This document shows positions 57,060-64,000 of a stretch of 64,000 nucleotides of DNA, piece after piece. The notes under the pieces are model-generated. The model did no database searches. It was not told where the DNA came from and saw only the letters and a program-made list of their open reading frames with translations. Each line of letters begins with the position of its first letter. Position 1 is the first letter of the stretch. The position numbers and the translations under genes were made by a program. The stretch comes from Amycolatopsis sacchari (GTDB lineage: Bacteria; Actinomycetota; Actinomycetes; Mycobacteriales; Pseudonocardiaceae), in NCBI RefSeq assembly GCF_900114035.1, contig NZ_FORP01000011.1, forward strand, positions 124,001 to 188,000, given 5' to 3'.

Positions 57060-57560
57060 TCAGCTGCCCCGGTTCTCCCCGAGCTCGTCGGCGATCGGGT
57101 TGCCGGGCCCGGTGTCGGTCGACGATTCGGCCAGTCCTGGCACGGAATTCCCGTGCGCCCGGTACTTTTCGGACTCGGGAACCGTGCCGTCGTCGGCGAA
57201 TTCCACCGAGCCGAACACCTCGGTCAGGTTCGCGTAGTCCGCGGGCGGGATCGCCCGCAGCGCGCGCACGGCCTCGCCGTCCCCCTTGCGCTCGGCGGTC
57301 TGGACCAATTTGTCCTTGTCCGCGGGGAAGTCGAGGTCGTTCAGGCATTCGCGCAGCCGCTCGCGGGTCAGGGTCGAAGCCATGGGAACCTCCTTCAGCT
57401 CTCGTCCGGGGCCGACCAGGGCGGGGCGTTCCTCCGCCAGCTCGAGGTACTGGTCGACCTCCTGCGGGGTGGGGTCGACCCCGGCCTCCTCGGCGAACTC
57501 CTCCGGATCGGTGGTGTCCGGCACGGCGAGCCCCGGCGTGGTCGGGTCGTTGTCGGTCAT
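57060..57560 (-). CDS. DUF2795-domain protein with an internal in-frame start
   Basis: A 166-aa acidic protein. The N-terminal 60 residues are acid-rich (D-P-E-E-F-A-E-E-A, D-Q-Y-L-E-L-A-E-E). Residues about 65-115 are a DUF2795-like helical domain (L-R-E-C-L-N-D-L-D-F-P-A-D-K, L-R-A-I-P-P-A-D-Y). A near-consensus AAGGAGGT stands 5 nt before an in-frame ATG at 57383, so a second 107-aa product containing only the DUF2795 part is likely. The full start at 57560 has a weaker site. A frame open further upstream to 57746 is not gene-like. Function unknown. Confidence 0.72.
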   Translation of the reverse strand: MTDNDPTTPGLAVPDTTDPEEFAEEAGVDPTPQEVDQYLELAEERPALVGPGRELKEVPMASTLTRERLRECLNDLDFPADKDKLVQTAERKGDGEAVRALRAIPPADYANLTEVFGSVEFADDGTVPESEKYRAHGNSVPGLAESSTDTGPGNPIADELGENRGS

Positions 57561-57744
57561 CGCTGCCCACCCTTCGCTCCTGTTCGAACGGCCACGGGCT
57601 ACCACTCGCGGCGGCCCGCAAACGCCGGCCCGCCGCGGGGGCTTCACTGTGGCGAGCGTCATGACGGGCAGGATCCGCCCGGCCCGTTCGCCCAGCCGGG
57701 TACACTTTCGCCGTTGATCGCCGGTCGGAACGGGGAGGAGCGCC

Positions 57745-58131
57745 ATGGGCCAGTCGAGGTCCCGTTACTCCCTGTCGCGGATCGACCCGTTCAGCCTGTG
57801 CGCCATCATCCCCGCGCTGGGCCTCGCCGGCCTGTGCGGGGTGAGCGGCTTCCTGCCGGGCGCGGTGGCTTTCGCCGTGCTCGCGCTGGCCATCGTCGCG
57901 CTGGAGGTGTGGATCCACCGGCGTGAGCCCACGCCCCCGCCGCCCCGCCGCGCGCCGGTCCAGAACCGCGCCCCCGCGGCGAACCGCCCGCCCGCGGCCC
58001 GCCGTCCGCCGCAGCAGCAGCCGCCGGTGGCCCGCCGCCAGCCGCCTCCCCCGCCCCGGCGCGCACCGGCCGGTGCACCCCCGCCGCCCGCCCGGCGGCA
58101 GCAGCCACCACCCCGGCCGCGGATGCACTGA
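57745..58131 (+). CDS. Small membrane protein with Pro/Arg-rich tail
   Basis: A 128-aa protein with GGGGAGGAG before its ATG. Two hydrophobic segments (about 14-34 and 38-56) are joined by a short turn, followed by W-I-H-R-R-E and a 70-residue tail almost only of Pro, Arg, Gln and Ala. The tail is probably disordered and cytoplasmic and could bind nucleic acid, polyphosphate or partner proteins. Its strong composition bias makes the exact family unrecognisable. Divergent from the DUF2795 gene. Confidence 0.65.
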   Translation: MGQSRSRYSLSRIDPFSLCAIIPALGLAGLCGVSGFLPGAVAFAVLALAIVALEVWIHRREPTPPPPRRAPVQNRAPAANRPPAARRPPQQQPPVARRQPPPPPRRAPAGAPPPPARRQQPPPRPRMH

Positions 58132-58897
58132 CACGCGAGTGCCGGTGCCGGCGCGCCCGGCTGGCGTACCTGTGACCGGCTCGGCCGGGCTCCACGGTTA
58201 GGCACCCGCCGGGGTTTGCCCTGCCGAGGGCGCCCCTGCCACCCCTCTGGCATCCCGCCACCTGAGGCAACCCGCGCTCACCGGCCGCGCCACCGGCGAC
58301 CGCTCAGCACCCGAGAAAGACCAGGGGCAACCCGCGGCCGCCGCCGCGGCACCGGCGGACCGCAGCTACCGGGCAGGCACTGCCTGCATTCACCTCCGCC
58401 GAGTTCGCCCCGGCCGCGCGTCGGGCCCCACGCCACCCGGGCCCGGCCAGGTGGGGTCACCCGCCGCAACCCGCGCTCACCGCCCGCCCGCCGGCCGAAC
58501 CGGCCACCCACCGCCCGCCTGGCCACCCGTGACCGGCCCGGTGGGCTCCCGCAGCAACCACGCTCACCGTCCGCGCCACCAGGCGCACAGGCCACCACCA
58601 CTCACCCGGCCGCCCGTGACCGGCCGGTGAGGCCACTTACTCGCCCGGCCGCCGCCCGCGAGCCACCCCCGGTCGGGCACCACGCTCACCAACGCCCGCG
58701 GCGCACAGGCCACCACCACTCACCCGGCCGCCCGTGACCGGCCGGTGAGGCCGCCCACTCGCCCGGCCGCCGCTCGCGAGCCACCCCCGGTCGGGCACCA
58801 CGCTCACCAACGCCCGCCCGGCGAACAGGCCACCGCCCGCGAGCCAACCCGGCCGGGCACCCCGCGGCCCACCCGCCCCACCGTGCCCCCGGCGCCG
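58132..58897. repeat. Non-coding region with tandem 118-bp repeats
   Basis: No credible gene is present in this 766-bp, extremely GC-rich stretch. Two 118-bp units, 58583-58700 and 58701-58818, differ at only four positions by eye. A third, truncated and diverged unit begins at 58821. Shorter echoes of the unit (CGCTCACC motifs near 58277, 58472, 58558, 58684 and 58802) are spread upstream. The open frames are composition artefacts. The region separates the membrane protein gene from the STAND regulator 3' end. Confidence 0.75.
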
Positions 58898-61045
58898 TCA
58901 CCCCGCCCGGACCCGCGCCTCCCCCAGCACGACCGGCGGCAGGTCCACCCGCAGGCCATCCGCCGCGGCCCACCAGCGCGCCGCCGCGGCGGCATCACCG
59001 CGGGCGCGGGCGGTGTTGCCCAGCCCGGTGAGCGCCCTGGCCCGCTCGTACCGGCTGTCCGCCAGGTCGGCGAGCTCCGCAGCCTCCGTGTACAGGCGCT
59101 CGGCGGCCTCGTGCTCGCCGCGGCGGAACGCGATCCACGCCTGGCAGTTCACCGCCATCAGCACGTCCGGCGGCCGCCGCGCCAGGCTCCGCGCCTCCGC
59201 CGCCTGCTCGGCCGCCTCCGCGAAGCGCCGCAGCTCCGTCAGCGCGAGCGCGCGGCCACGCATCGCGATCTCCACGTTCCGCATGCGCCCGGCCGCCCGG
59301 TACACCGACAGCGTCTCCTCCAGCCCCCGCAGCGCCTCCTCCACCTCCCCCTGGTAGAGCCGCACCCACGCCAGGCTGGACAACGCGTCCACCGCGCCAC
59401 GTTCGTCCCCCGCGGCGAGGCACCGCTCACGCGCCCGCCGGTGGCAGTCGGCGGCCTCCGCCAGCTCCCCGCGCTCGACGTGCGCCATCCCGAGGTTGTT
59501 CAGCAGCATGCCCGCGGTCGCGTCGTCCGCCGCCACCTCGAGCGCCACCCGGTGCGTTCGCAACCACGGCTCGAACAGCTTCTCCCGGAAGAAGAACGCC
59601 CGCAGCAGCAACGCCAGCTGCGCGCAGCGCCGGTGCAGCCCGTACTCCCCCGCCAGTTCGACGACCCCCGCCAGCACCGGCCACTGCTCCCGCAGCCACG
59701 CCAGCGCCGTGTCGGCATCCGGAAAGGGCGCCGCCCGCTCGCAGTCCACCGGCGGCCGGTAGCGGTCGGGCTCGGCCGCCTCGTCGGCGGCGAGCACCCG
59801 CGCCGTCGCGTACTCCGTCAGCCGCCCCACCGCCGCACGCCGGTCCTCCGTCCCCGGCCGCGCGTGCCGGAGCGCGAAGGCCCGCACGAGGTCGTGCAGA
59901 CCGACCAGGCCCTCCGGCGCGAGCGTGACCAGGTGGGCGTCGTGCAGCCGGTCGAGCAGGTGGTCGAGCTCCCCCGGTCCGGCGCCAGCGAGGGCTTCGA
60001 GGGCCGCCGCCTCGGCGGGGGCGGCCGGGTGGACCGCGAGCAGCCCGAACAACCGCCGCTGCTCCTCGGGCAGCCCCTCGTACGACACCGCGAACGCCGC
60101 CGCCACACCGCGTTCCCCGTCGTCGAGCGCGGCCAGCCGCGTGTGTTCGCCTGCCAGCCGGCGCCGCAGCCGCTCCGGCGTCCAGCCGCCCGCGGCGAGC
60201 CGGGCACCGGCGATCCGGAGAGCCAGCGGCAGCCGCCCGCACAGTGCGGCGACCTCCGCCGCCACCTCGTCCGCGGGCACCCCGCCGACGGCACGCAGCA
60301 CCGCGACCGCGTCTCCGGGGTCCAGCAACCCGGCCTCCTGGTGCCAGGCGTCGTCCAGCGCGGACAGGCGGTTCCGGCTGGTCACGAGCACCCGGCAGGC
60401 CGGCTCCCCCGGCAGCAGCGGGGCGATCTGCGCCGCGCTGCGGGCGTTGTCGAGCACCAGCAGCACCTTCCGGCCCCGCAGCCGGCCGCGGAACAGGTTG
60501 GCGCGGGCGTCGAGCCCGGTGGGTACCTCCTCGGCGGGCACCTCGAACAACCGCAGCAGTTGCCGCAGCGCCTCCTCGGCGGACAGCGGGGACGCCCCCG
60601 GCGTGTGGCCACGGAGGTCGAGGAAAACGGAACCGTCCGGAAAGTCCCGTTCCGCCGCGCGGGCGGCGGCGACCGCCAGCGCGGTCTTGCCCGCGCCCGC
60701 CATTCCGTGCACCACGCAGACCCGCACGTCGTCGGATTCCACCAGTGCCGTCGAAAGTGCCGCCAGTTCCGATTCCCGGCCGAGGAAATGCCGGGTTCCC
60801 GCGGGCAGCCCCGCGATGCCGGGGCCCTCGCGCCCCGGTGGCCGCACCGGCACGAGCGCGGCCAGTTCCCCGCCCGCCCCGAGTGCCTTGTCATAGGCCT
60901 CGGCGACACCGCGGTTGACACGCACACGACCGGTTTCGACCTTGCTCAGATAACCTTTGGTGAAATGCGCGGTGGCCGCGAGCGCGGCCAGTGACAACCC
61001 GGCCGAAAGCCGCCGCCTGCGCAATTCCTGGCCGAGTTCGGTCAT
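58898..61045 (-). CDS. STAND regulator: XRE HTH - NB-ARC ATPase - TPR
   Basis: A 715-aa protein. Residues 5-60 form an XRE-type helix-turn-helix (L-R-R-R-R-L-S-A-G-L-S-L-A-A-L-A, Y-L-S-K-V-E-T-G). The NB-ARC/STAND domain follows, with Walker A G-M-A-G-A-G-K-T (114-121), Walker B V-L-L-V-L-D-N-A and the L-P-L-A-L-R-I-A-G motif. From about 470 to the end there are TPR-like helical repeats. This is the layout of signal-gated regulators where the TPR part binds the inducer, in analogy with the RRNPP peptide-binding regulators. The ATG at 61045 has a GGGAG ribosome binding site. An 18-codon ORF and a hairpin lie just upstream on the same strand. Confidence 0.9.
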   Translation of the reverse strand: MTELGQELRRRRLSAGLSLAALAATAHFTKGYLSKVETGRVRVNRGVAEAYDKALGAGGELAALVPVRPPGREGPGIAGLPAGTRHFLGRESELAALSTALVESDDVRVCVVHGMAGAGKTALAVAAARAAERDFPDGSVFLDLRGHTPGASPLSAEEALRQLLRLFEVPAEEVPTGLDARANLFRGRLRGRKVLLVLDNARSAAQIAPLLPGEPACRVLVTSRNRLSALDDAWHQEAGLLDPGDAVAVLRAVGGVPADEVAAEVAALCGRLPLALRIAGARLAAGGWTPERLRRRLAGEHTRLAALDDGERGVAAAFAVSYEGLPEEQRRLFGLLAVHPAAPAEAAALEALAGAGPGELDHLLDRLHDAHLVTLAPEGLVGLHDLVRAFALRHARPGTEDRRAAVGRLTEYATARVLAADEAAEPDRYRPPVDCERAAPFPDADTALAWLREQWPVLAGVVELAGEYGLHRRCAQLALLLRAFFFREKLFEPWLRTHRVALEVAADDATAGMLLNNLGMAHVERGELAEAADCHRRARERCLAAGDERGAVDALSSLAWVRLYQGEVEEALRGLEETLSVYRAAGRMRNVEIAMRGRALALTELRRFAEAAEQAAEARSLARRPPDVLMAVNCQAWIAFRRGEHEAAERLYTEAAELADLADSRYERARALTGLGNTARARGDAAAAARWWAAADGLRVDLPPVVLGEARVRAG

Positions 61046-61078
61046 GGTCGCATTCTCCCTCGTTCGGCGCGGGAACTC

Positions 61079-61115
61079 CAGCTCCGGCCGGGGGATTCCC
61101 ACCCGGCCGGAGCTG
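61079..61115 (-). terminator. Hairpin between peptide ORF and STAND gene (terminator or attenuator)
   Basis: Perfect 14-bp arms (61079-61092 and 61102-61115) with a 9-nt loop, 6 bp beyond the peptide ORF stop and 33 bp before the STAND start. Transcription from upstream would meet this strong stem before reaching the regulator gene, so it could separate or attenuate expression of the two. Confidence 0.75.
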
Positions 61116-61121
61116 CGTCGA

Positions 61122-61178
61122 TCAGCCGAGCAGCGTGCTCAGCACGTCCAGGACGACGATGACGAAGTGCGTGTGCAT
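61122..61178 (-). CDS. 18-aa hydrophobic peptide ORF (leader or signal peptide candidate)
   Basis: ATG at 61178 with a strong AAAGGGGTGAG ribosome binding site; stop at 61122-61124. The product is M-H-T-H-F-V-I-V-V-L-D-V-L-S-T-L-L-G: two His at the start, then a hydrophobic run with a single Asp and a Ser-Thr pair. It lies 76 bp upstream of the STAND regulator on the same strand. Too short for standard gene calling. It could be a leader peptide controlling the hairpin downstream, a pheromone-like inducer for the TPR domain, or a chance ORF. A competing frame from 61232 encodes a 31-codon ORF without a good ribosome binding site. Confidence 0.6.
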   Translation of the reverse strand: MHTHFVIVVLDVLSTLLG

Positions 61179-61264
61179 GGGTACTCACCCCTTTCTCCGC
61201 GGATTTCCGCCGGAATTCGCTCCGGCTCGTCCATCGTGAATCCGCGAAAGCGGGGAAAAACAGG

Positions 61265-61339
61265 GGTTTCCGGTTTCCTCATTTTTGGAAACCGCGGAAA
61301 CCGGGCGTGAACGGCATCGTTTCCGGGCACTGGGAAACG
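61265..61339. promoter_or_regulatory. Cluster of GGTTTCC half-sites forming three palindromes
   Basis: Six 7-bp half-sites lie in 75 bp: GGTTTCC at 61265-61271 and 61272-61278, GGAAACC at 61287-61293 and 61296-61302, CGTTTCC at 61318-61324 and GGAAACG at 61333-61339. They can pair as nested or successive palindromes. The cluster sits between the peptide/STAND unit (minus) and the 319-aa gene (plus), which suggests cooperative binding of a regulator, most simply the STAND protein's XRE domain. Confidence 0.7.
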
Positions 61340-61414
61340 CGGCGGAGGGGCTGCTTTTCCGCGACGGTCGTGGGTAGACTCGTCGGTCGACGAGGCCGAG
61401 GCAGGGGTGAGTCG

Positions 61415-62374
61415 TTGAACCTGAACGCGAACGGGGAGATCGAGGCGCTGGTGGCGGAACTGAAAAGGGTCCGCAAAGGACCGGGAATCCAGGCGCGTTC
61501 GCTGCCGGACGTCGCCGGGGCGCCGTTGCGGCGCGCCTGCGGGGTGCTCGACACCGATCCGCCCGGCCGGGTGCGCGACAAGATCGTGCGGACGCTGGCG
61601 GATCTCGTCGAACGCCTGCCCGAGGCCCACCGCGCCACGGCTCGCGCGGTCTTCGGCTTCGGCACCACCGCCGGGCTGCGTTACACGGCGCGGCTCGCCC
61701 AGCTCGGCCAGGTCGTCGACCGGGACATGCGGACGATGCAGCGCCGTGCCGACGACGTCGTGTACCTCGTCGCGGAACTGGCCGCGACGCGCCCGCCCCC
61801 GGAGGCGCCGGAGCCGGTCGTGCCCTGGCACACCACGGCGCTGGCGGTCAGCCTGATCCCCGACGGGCCGGGCGCGGAGGTGTTCGAGACGCGCGAGATC
61901 GTCAGCCACGTGGCCGATCTGGAGGAGATCGAGCACAGCATCTCGCTGGGCCGCGCGCCGGGTGTGTCCGGGCCGGTCGACCTGGGGGAACTGGGTATCG
62001 AGGTGCTACGGGGCGGAGAGGTCCACAGCACGCGCATGGTGTCCTCGACGCGCGTGGCGTTCCAGCTGCGGCCGCCCCGCGTGCTCGCGGCGGGCGACCG
62101 GCACGAGTTTTTCGTCCGCATGCGGGTGCCGAGGATCCTCCCGTTCTACTGCTGCACGCCGGAGTTCCCGTGCGAGCGGTTCCGCCTCAACATCCGGTTC
62201 GACCGGGTGCCGCCACCGGCGCGGCTGTGGCGCATCGACGGTGAGCTGTCCAAGGACGCCGACGACCCGCTGCCGGCCCGGAAACCGCTTTCCCTCGACG
62301 GCACCGAGGTGCACGCCGACTTCGAAGGCCTGCTCCCGGCGCGCTCGTACGGCATCGGGTGGCAGCCCGCCTGA
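61415..62374 (+). CDS. Conserved protein of unknown function, divergent from STAND regulator
   Basis: A 319-aa protein from a TTG at 61415, preceded by AGGGGTGAG; upstream in-frame starts exist to 61307. The N-terminal 130 residues are helical and basic (A-E-L-K-R-V-R-K-G-P-G, L-P-E-A-H-R-A-T-A-R-A) and resemble a conserved actinobacterial domain found near NTPase/TPR genes. Residues 150-319 look beta-rich, with F-Y-C-C-T-P-E-F-P-C near the end, a cluster of three cysteines. TAGACT at 61375-61380 is a possible -10. Its promoter contains the GGTTTCC cluster, so it is a likely target of the STAND regulator. Function unknown. Confidence 0.7.
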   Translation: MNLNANGEIEALVAELKRVRKGPGIQARSLPDVAGAPLRRACGVLDTDPPGRVRDKIVRTLADLVERLPEAHRATARAVFGFGTTAGLRYTARLAQLGQVVDRDMRTMQRRADDVVYLVAELAATRPPPEAPEPVVPWHTTALAVSLIPDGPGAEVFETREIVSHVADLEEIEHSISLGRAPGVSGPVDLGELGIEVLRGGEVHSTRMVSSTRVAFQLRPPRVLAAGDRHEFFVRMRVPRILPFYCCTPEFPCERFRLNIRFDRVPPPARLWRIDGELSKDADDPLPARKPLSLDGTEVHADFEGLLPARSYGIGWQPA

Positions 62375-62378
62375 GCCC

Positions 62379-64000
62379 TCACCGCGGGAACAGCCGGGCC
62401 ACCGGGCCGGGCAGCTCCGCCAGCACGGTCCGCGCCCGCGCCGCGCGGATCCAGCGCGGCCACGGGGCGGACTGCCCGTCGGACGCGGCCGCCGCCTCCC
62501 GCAGCAGTGGCCTGGCCCACCGGCCGCGTTCCGACCGGGCCAGGCAGATGCCCAGGTCCAGCCGGGTGAGCCGGACGTCGGGGTGGGTGGCGCCGAGCGT
62601 GCGTTCCTGGCCGGGCACGAGTGCCTCGAACACCCGCGCCGCTCCGGCCCAGTCCCCCGCCGCCATGCGCACCACCCCGGCCTGGCGGCGCACGGCCAGC
62701 GTGACCGGGTGCTCCTGCCCGAGCGCGGTGCTCGCCCGTACCTCGGCGTCGGCGAGCACCGCGAGCGCCTCGGCGTGCTCGCCGTGGTCCCGCAGCACTT
62801 TCGCCTCCACGACGCGGAGTTCGAGCGTCTGCGGAGCGTCGTGCCCGTACCACGCGGCCGACTCGGCGACCGCGCGGCGGACCGGCTCCGGCTCGTGCTC
62901 CCCCTCGGCGAGCACCGCCACCGCGGCCCGTGCCAGGCGGTGGCGCCCCCACCCCGCCCGGCCGAACAGCTCGACGAGCCGGTCCGCCACCTCCCTGGCC
63001 CCCGCCAGGTCCCCGGCGTGCCGGAGCAACCGCGCGTGCTCCAGCATCGCCACCGGCCACGGACCCCGGTGGCTGCCGTAGGGCTGGGCACGCCGGATGT
63101 CCGGCAGCACGGCGTCGAGCAGCACGCGGGCGTGCCGGTGCTCCCCGCGCACCCGCAGCGCCCGCACCCGCGCGAGCCGCATCCGCCGCCGCTCGTCGTC
63201 CCCGAGCCACACCGGTTCGGGCCCCTGCGCGGCAACGAGGGGGTGCGTGTGGAAGACCTTGTCCGCGCGGGCGTACTCGCCGCGCAGGTCGTGGGCGACG
63301 GCGGCGACGAACCGGGCGCGGTGCTCGGTGCGGACGTCGCGGTCCCGTCTCGCGGCCTGGATGAGCGGGGCCGTTTCCCGCACGGCGGCGGCGGTGTCCC
63401 CGACGACGAGGGCGAGCCGGGCCGCCGCGAGGAGCGCGTCCGGTTCGTCGAGTGTGAGCCACGTGTCGCGCGCCGCGGCGAAGTCCCCGCGCCGTTCGAA
63501 CCCCGCGGCGGCGGCCCGCACGAGCGCCGACCTCTGCTCGGCGGGCACGGCCGGGTGCGCGGCCACGGCGAGCGCGTGCCGGTACACGTCCAGTGGCGCG
63601 GGGGTGGTCAGCAGCCGGGCGAGTGCGGTCGCGGCCCGGTTCGCGAGCACGTCGAAGGTGGTGGCGTCGAGGCGCTTCCGCACCACCTCCGCCACCGGTG
63701 ACGGCAACCGCCACAGCCGCCGGGCGGTGCCCGTTTCATCCAGCGGAAGCAGGAAACCGTGGGCCTCCAGCTCGGCGAGCGCCTCGGCGGCCAGCACCGG
63801 CGCGCGTGAGCCGAGCGCCCCGGACACGGCGGGCACGAGCACGTCGGCCGAGATCGGCGCCGGGGCGAGGACCGACGCGGCGCCGAGCACGATGCGCGCG
63901 GCGTAACCCCGGTCGCGCGGGTCGGCGGCGGGTGCCGGGACGTCGTGCCGGACGGCGAGTACCCGCAGGCCCGCGGTCGGTACCGGGCATTCGCCGTCGA
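62379..64000 (-). CDS. TPR-repeat protein, C-terminal part (cut by window edge)
   Basis: At least 540 residues are encoded; the frame is open through the window end, so the true start is outside (an internal GTG at 63890 is probably not the start). The visible part begins after a possible NTPase-like domain (R-G-Y-A-A-R-I-V-L-G-A-A). It contains a winged-helix-like stretch (A-E-A-L-A-E-L-E-A-H-G-F-L) and then many TPR-like helical repeats rich in Ala/Arg, including H-P-V-T-L-A-V-R-R and H-P-D-V-R-L-T-R-L-D-L-G near the C-terminus. It converges on the 319-aa gene with 4 bp between stops. Probably another STAND/TPR signalling protein. Confidence 0.75.
   Translation of the reverse strand, partial: DGECPVPTAGLRVLAVRHDVPAPAADPRDRGYAARIVLGAASVLAPAPISADVLVPAVSGALGSRAPVLAAEALAELEAHGFLLPLDETGTARRLWRLPSPVAEVVRKRLDATTFDVLANRAATALARLLTTPAPLDVYRHALAVAAHPAVPAEQRSALVRAAAAGFERRGDFAAARDTWLTLDEPDALLAAARLALVVGDTAAAVRETAPLIQAARRDRDVRTEHRARFVAAVAHDLRGEYARADKVFHTHPLVAAQGPEPVWLGDDERRRMRLARVRALRVRGEHRHARVLLDAVLPDIRRAQPYGSHRGPWPVAMLEHARLLRHAGDLAGAREVADRLVELFGRAGWGRHRLARAAVAVLAEGEHEPEPVRRAVAESAAWYGHDAPQTLELRVVEAKVLRDHGEHAEALAVLADAEVRASTALGQEHPVTLAVRRQAGVVRMAAGDWAGAARVFEALVPGQERTLGATHPDVRLTRLDLGICLARSERGRWARPLLREAAAASDGQSAPWPRWIRAARARTVLAELPGPVARLFPR

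Noticed and set aside
58278-58601. Minus-strand open frame in the repeat region
   Set aside because: Composition artefact of GC-rich repeats; no ribosome binding site and no family-like pattern.
58583-58830. CRISPR-like array
   Set aside because: The repeats are contiguous 118-bp units with no unique spacers between them and no cas genes nearby.
61139-61936. Minus-strand frame encoding a 265-residue product ending near 61139
   Set aside because: Mostly antisense to the 319-aa gene; only its last 31 codons (from 61232) are intergenic, and they lack a good ribosome binding site compared with the 18-codon ORF.
1-64000. tRNA, rRNA, insertion sequence, integrase or prophage genes
   Set aside because: None was recognised on either strand by motif reading; no att-like direct repeats were seen at tRNA-type sequences.

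Overview
The window is very GC-rich DNA with strongly GC-biased third codon positions, frequent GTG starts and many ATGA or GTGA start/stop overlaps. It encodes F420-type luciferase-like oxidoreductase, NDMA-dependent (mycofactocin-type) alcohol dehydrogenases, many TetR/IclR/GntR regulators and an HTH-NB-ARC-TPR regulator. Together these point to a soil actinomycete, most likely Pseudonocardiaceae (Amycolatopsis-like). The genus is inferred from gene content only. No tRNA, rRNA, CRISPR array, transposase or phage gene was seen.

Layout. 1-4990 (minus): a five-gene catabolic operon (aldehyde dehydrogenase, LLM oxidoreductase, CoA ligase, zinc dehydrogenase, start of an amidohydrolase). 5135-8050 (plus): an MHS transporter with a UGSC-family protein and its partner. 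8102-10775 (minus): a DUF11 surface protein and an orphan oligopeptide-type binding protein, with a divergent IclR. 11981-16385: a TetR regulator divergent from a cupin / SnoaL-like / amidase / quinone-oxidoreductase operon. 25727-16407 (minus): a tightly packed nine-gene operon (two tandem NDMA-type alcohol dehydrogenases, a complete Opp/Dpp-type ABC importer, a NarL response regulator, an SDR). 27833-25879 (minus): a GAF histidine kinase with a second NarL regulator. 28069-38148: a GntR regulator, three amidohydrolases, an FAD oxidoreductase, two more NDMA-type dehydrogenases, a muconolactone-isomerase-like protein, a fused CoA-transferase and a Rieske protein. 38184-40941: TetR, a frameshifted P450, IclR.

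40947-42688 holds small zinc-finger and unknown genes. 47267-42681 (minus) is a ring-cleavage-type operon: amidohydrolase/deaminase, CaiB CoA-transferase, citryl-CoA-lyase-like protein, LigB, LigA. Two copies of a TGTCCG-N5-CGGACA palindrome precede it. 47405-50804: an XRE-cupin regulator, methyltransferase, MFS exporter and small regulators. 50808-52471: ACC deaminase with its GntR regulator. 52758-58131: Mn catalase-DUF2188 fusion, a small helical protein, a GCS2 ligase with an FAD/NAD(P) protein, a DUF2795 protein and a Pro/Arg-rich membrane protein. 58132-58897 is non-coding and carries tandem repeats.

58898-64000 is the most unusual part. An HTH-NB-ARC-TPR (STAND) regulator is preceded by an 18-codon hydrophobic peptide ORF with its own ribosome binding site and a 14-bp-stem hairpin. 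Upstream lies an intergenic region with six GGTTTCC-type half-sites, then a divergent protein of unknown function and a large TPR protein running off the edge. Overall the window looks like a regulated catabolic/uptake island for aromatic or other xenobiotic acids, alcohols and amides, followed by stress/thiol genes and a candidate peptide-linked STAND regulatory locus.
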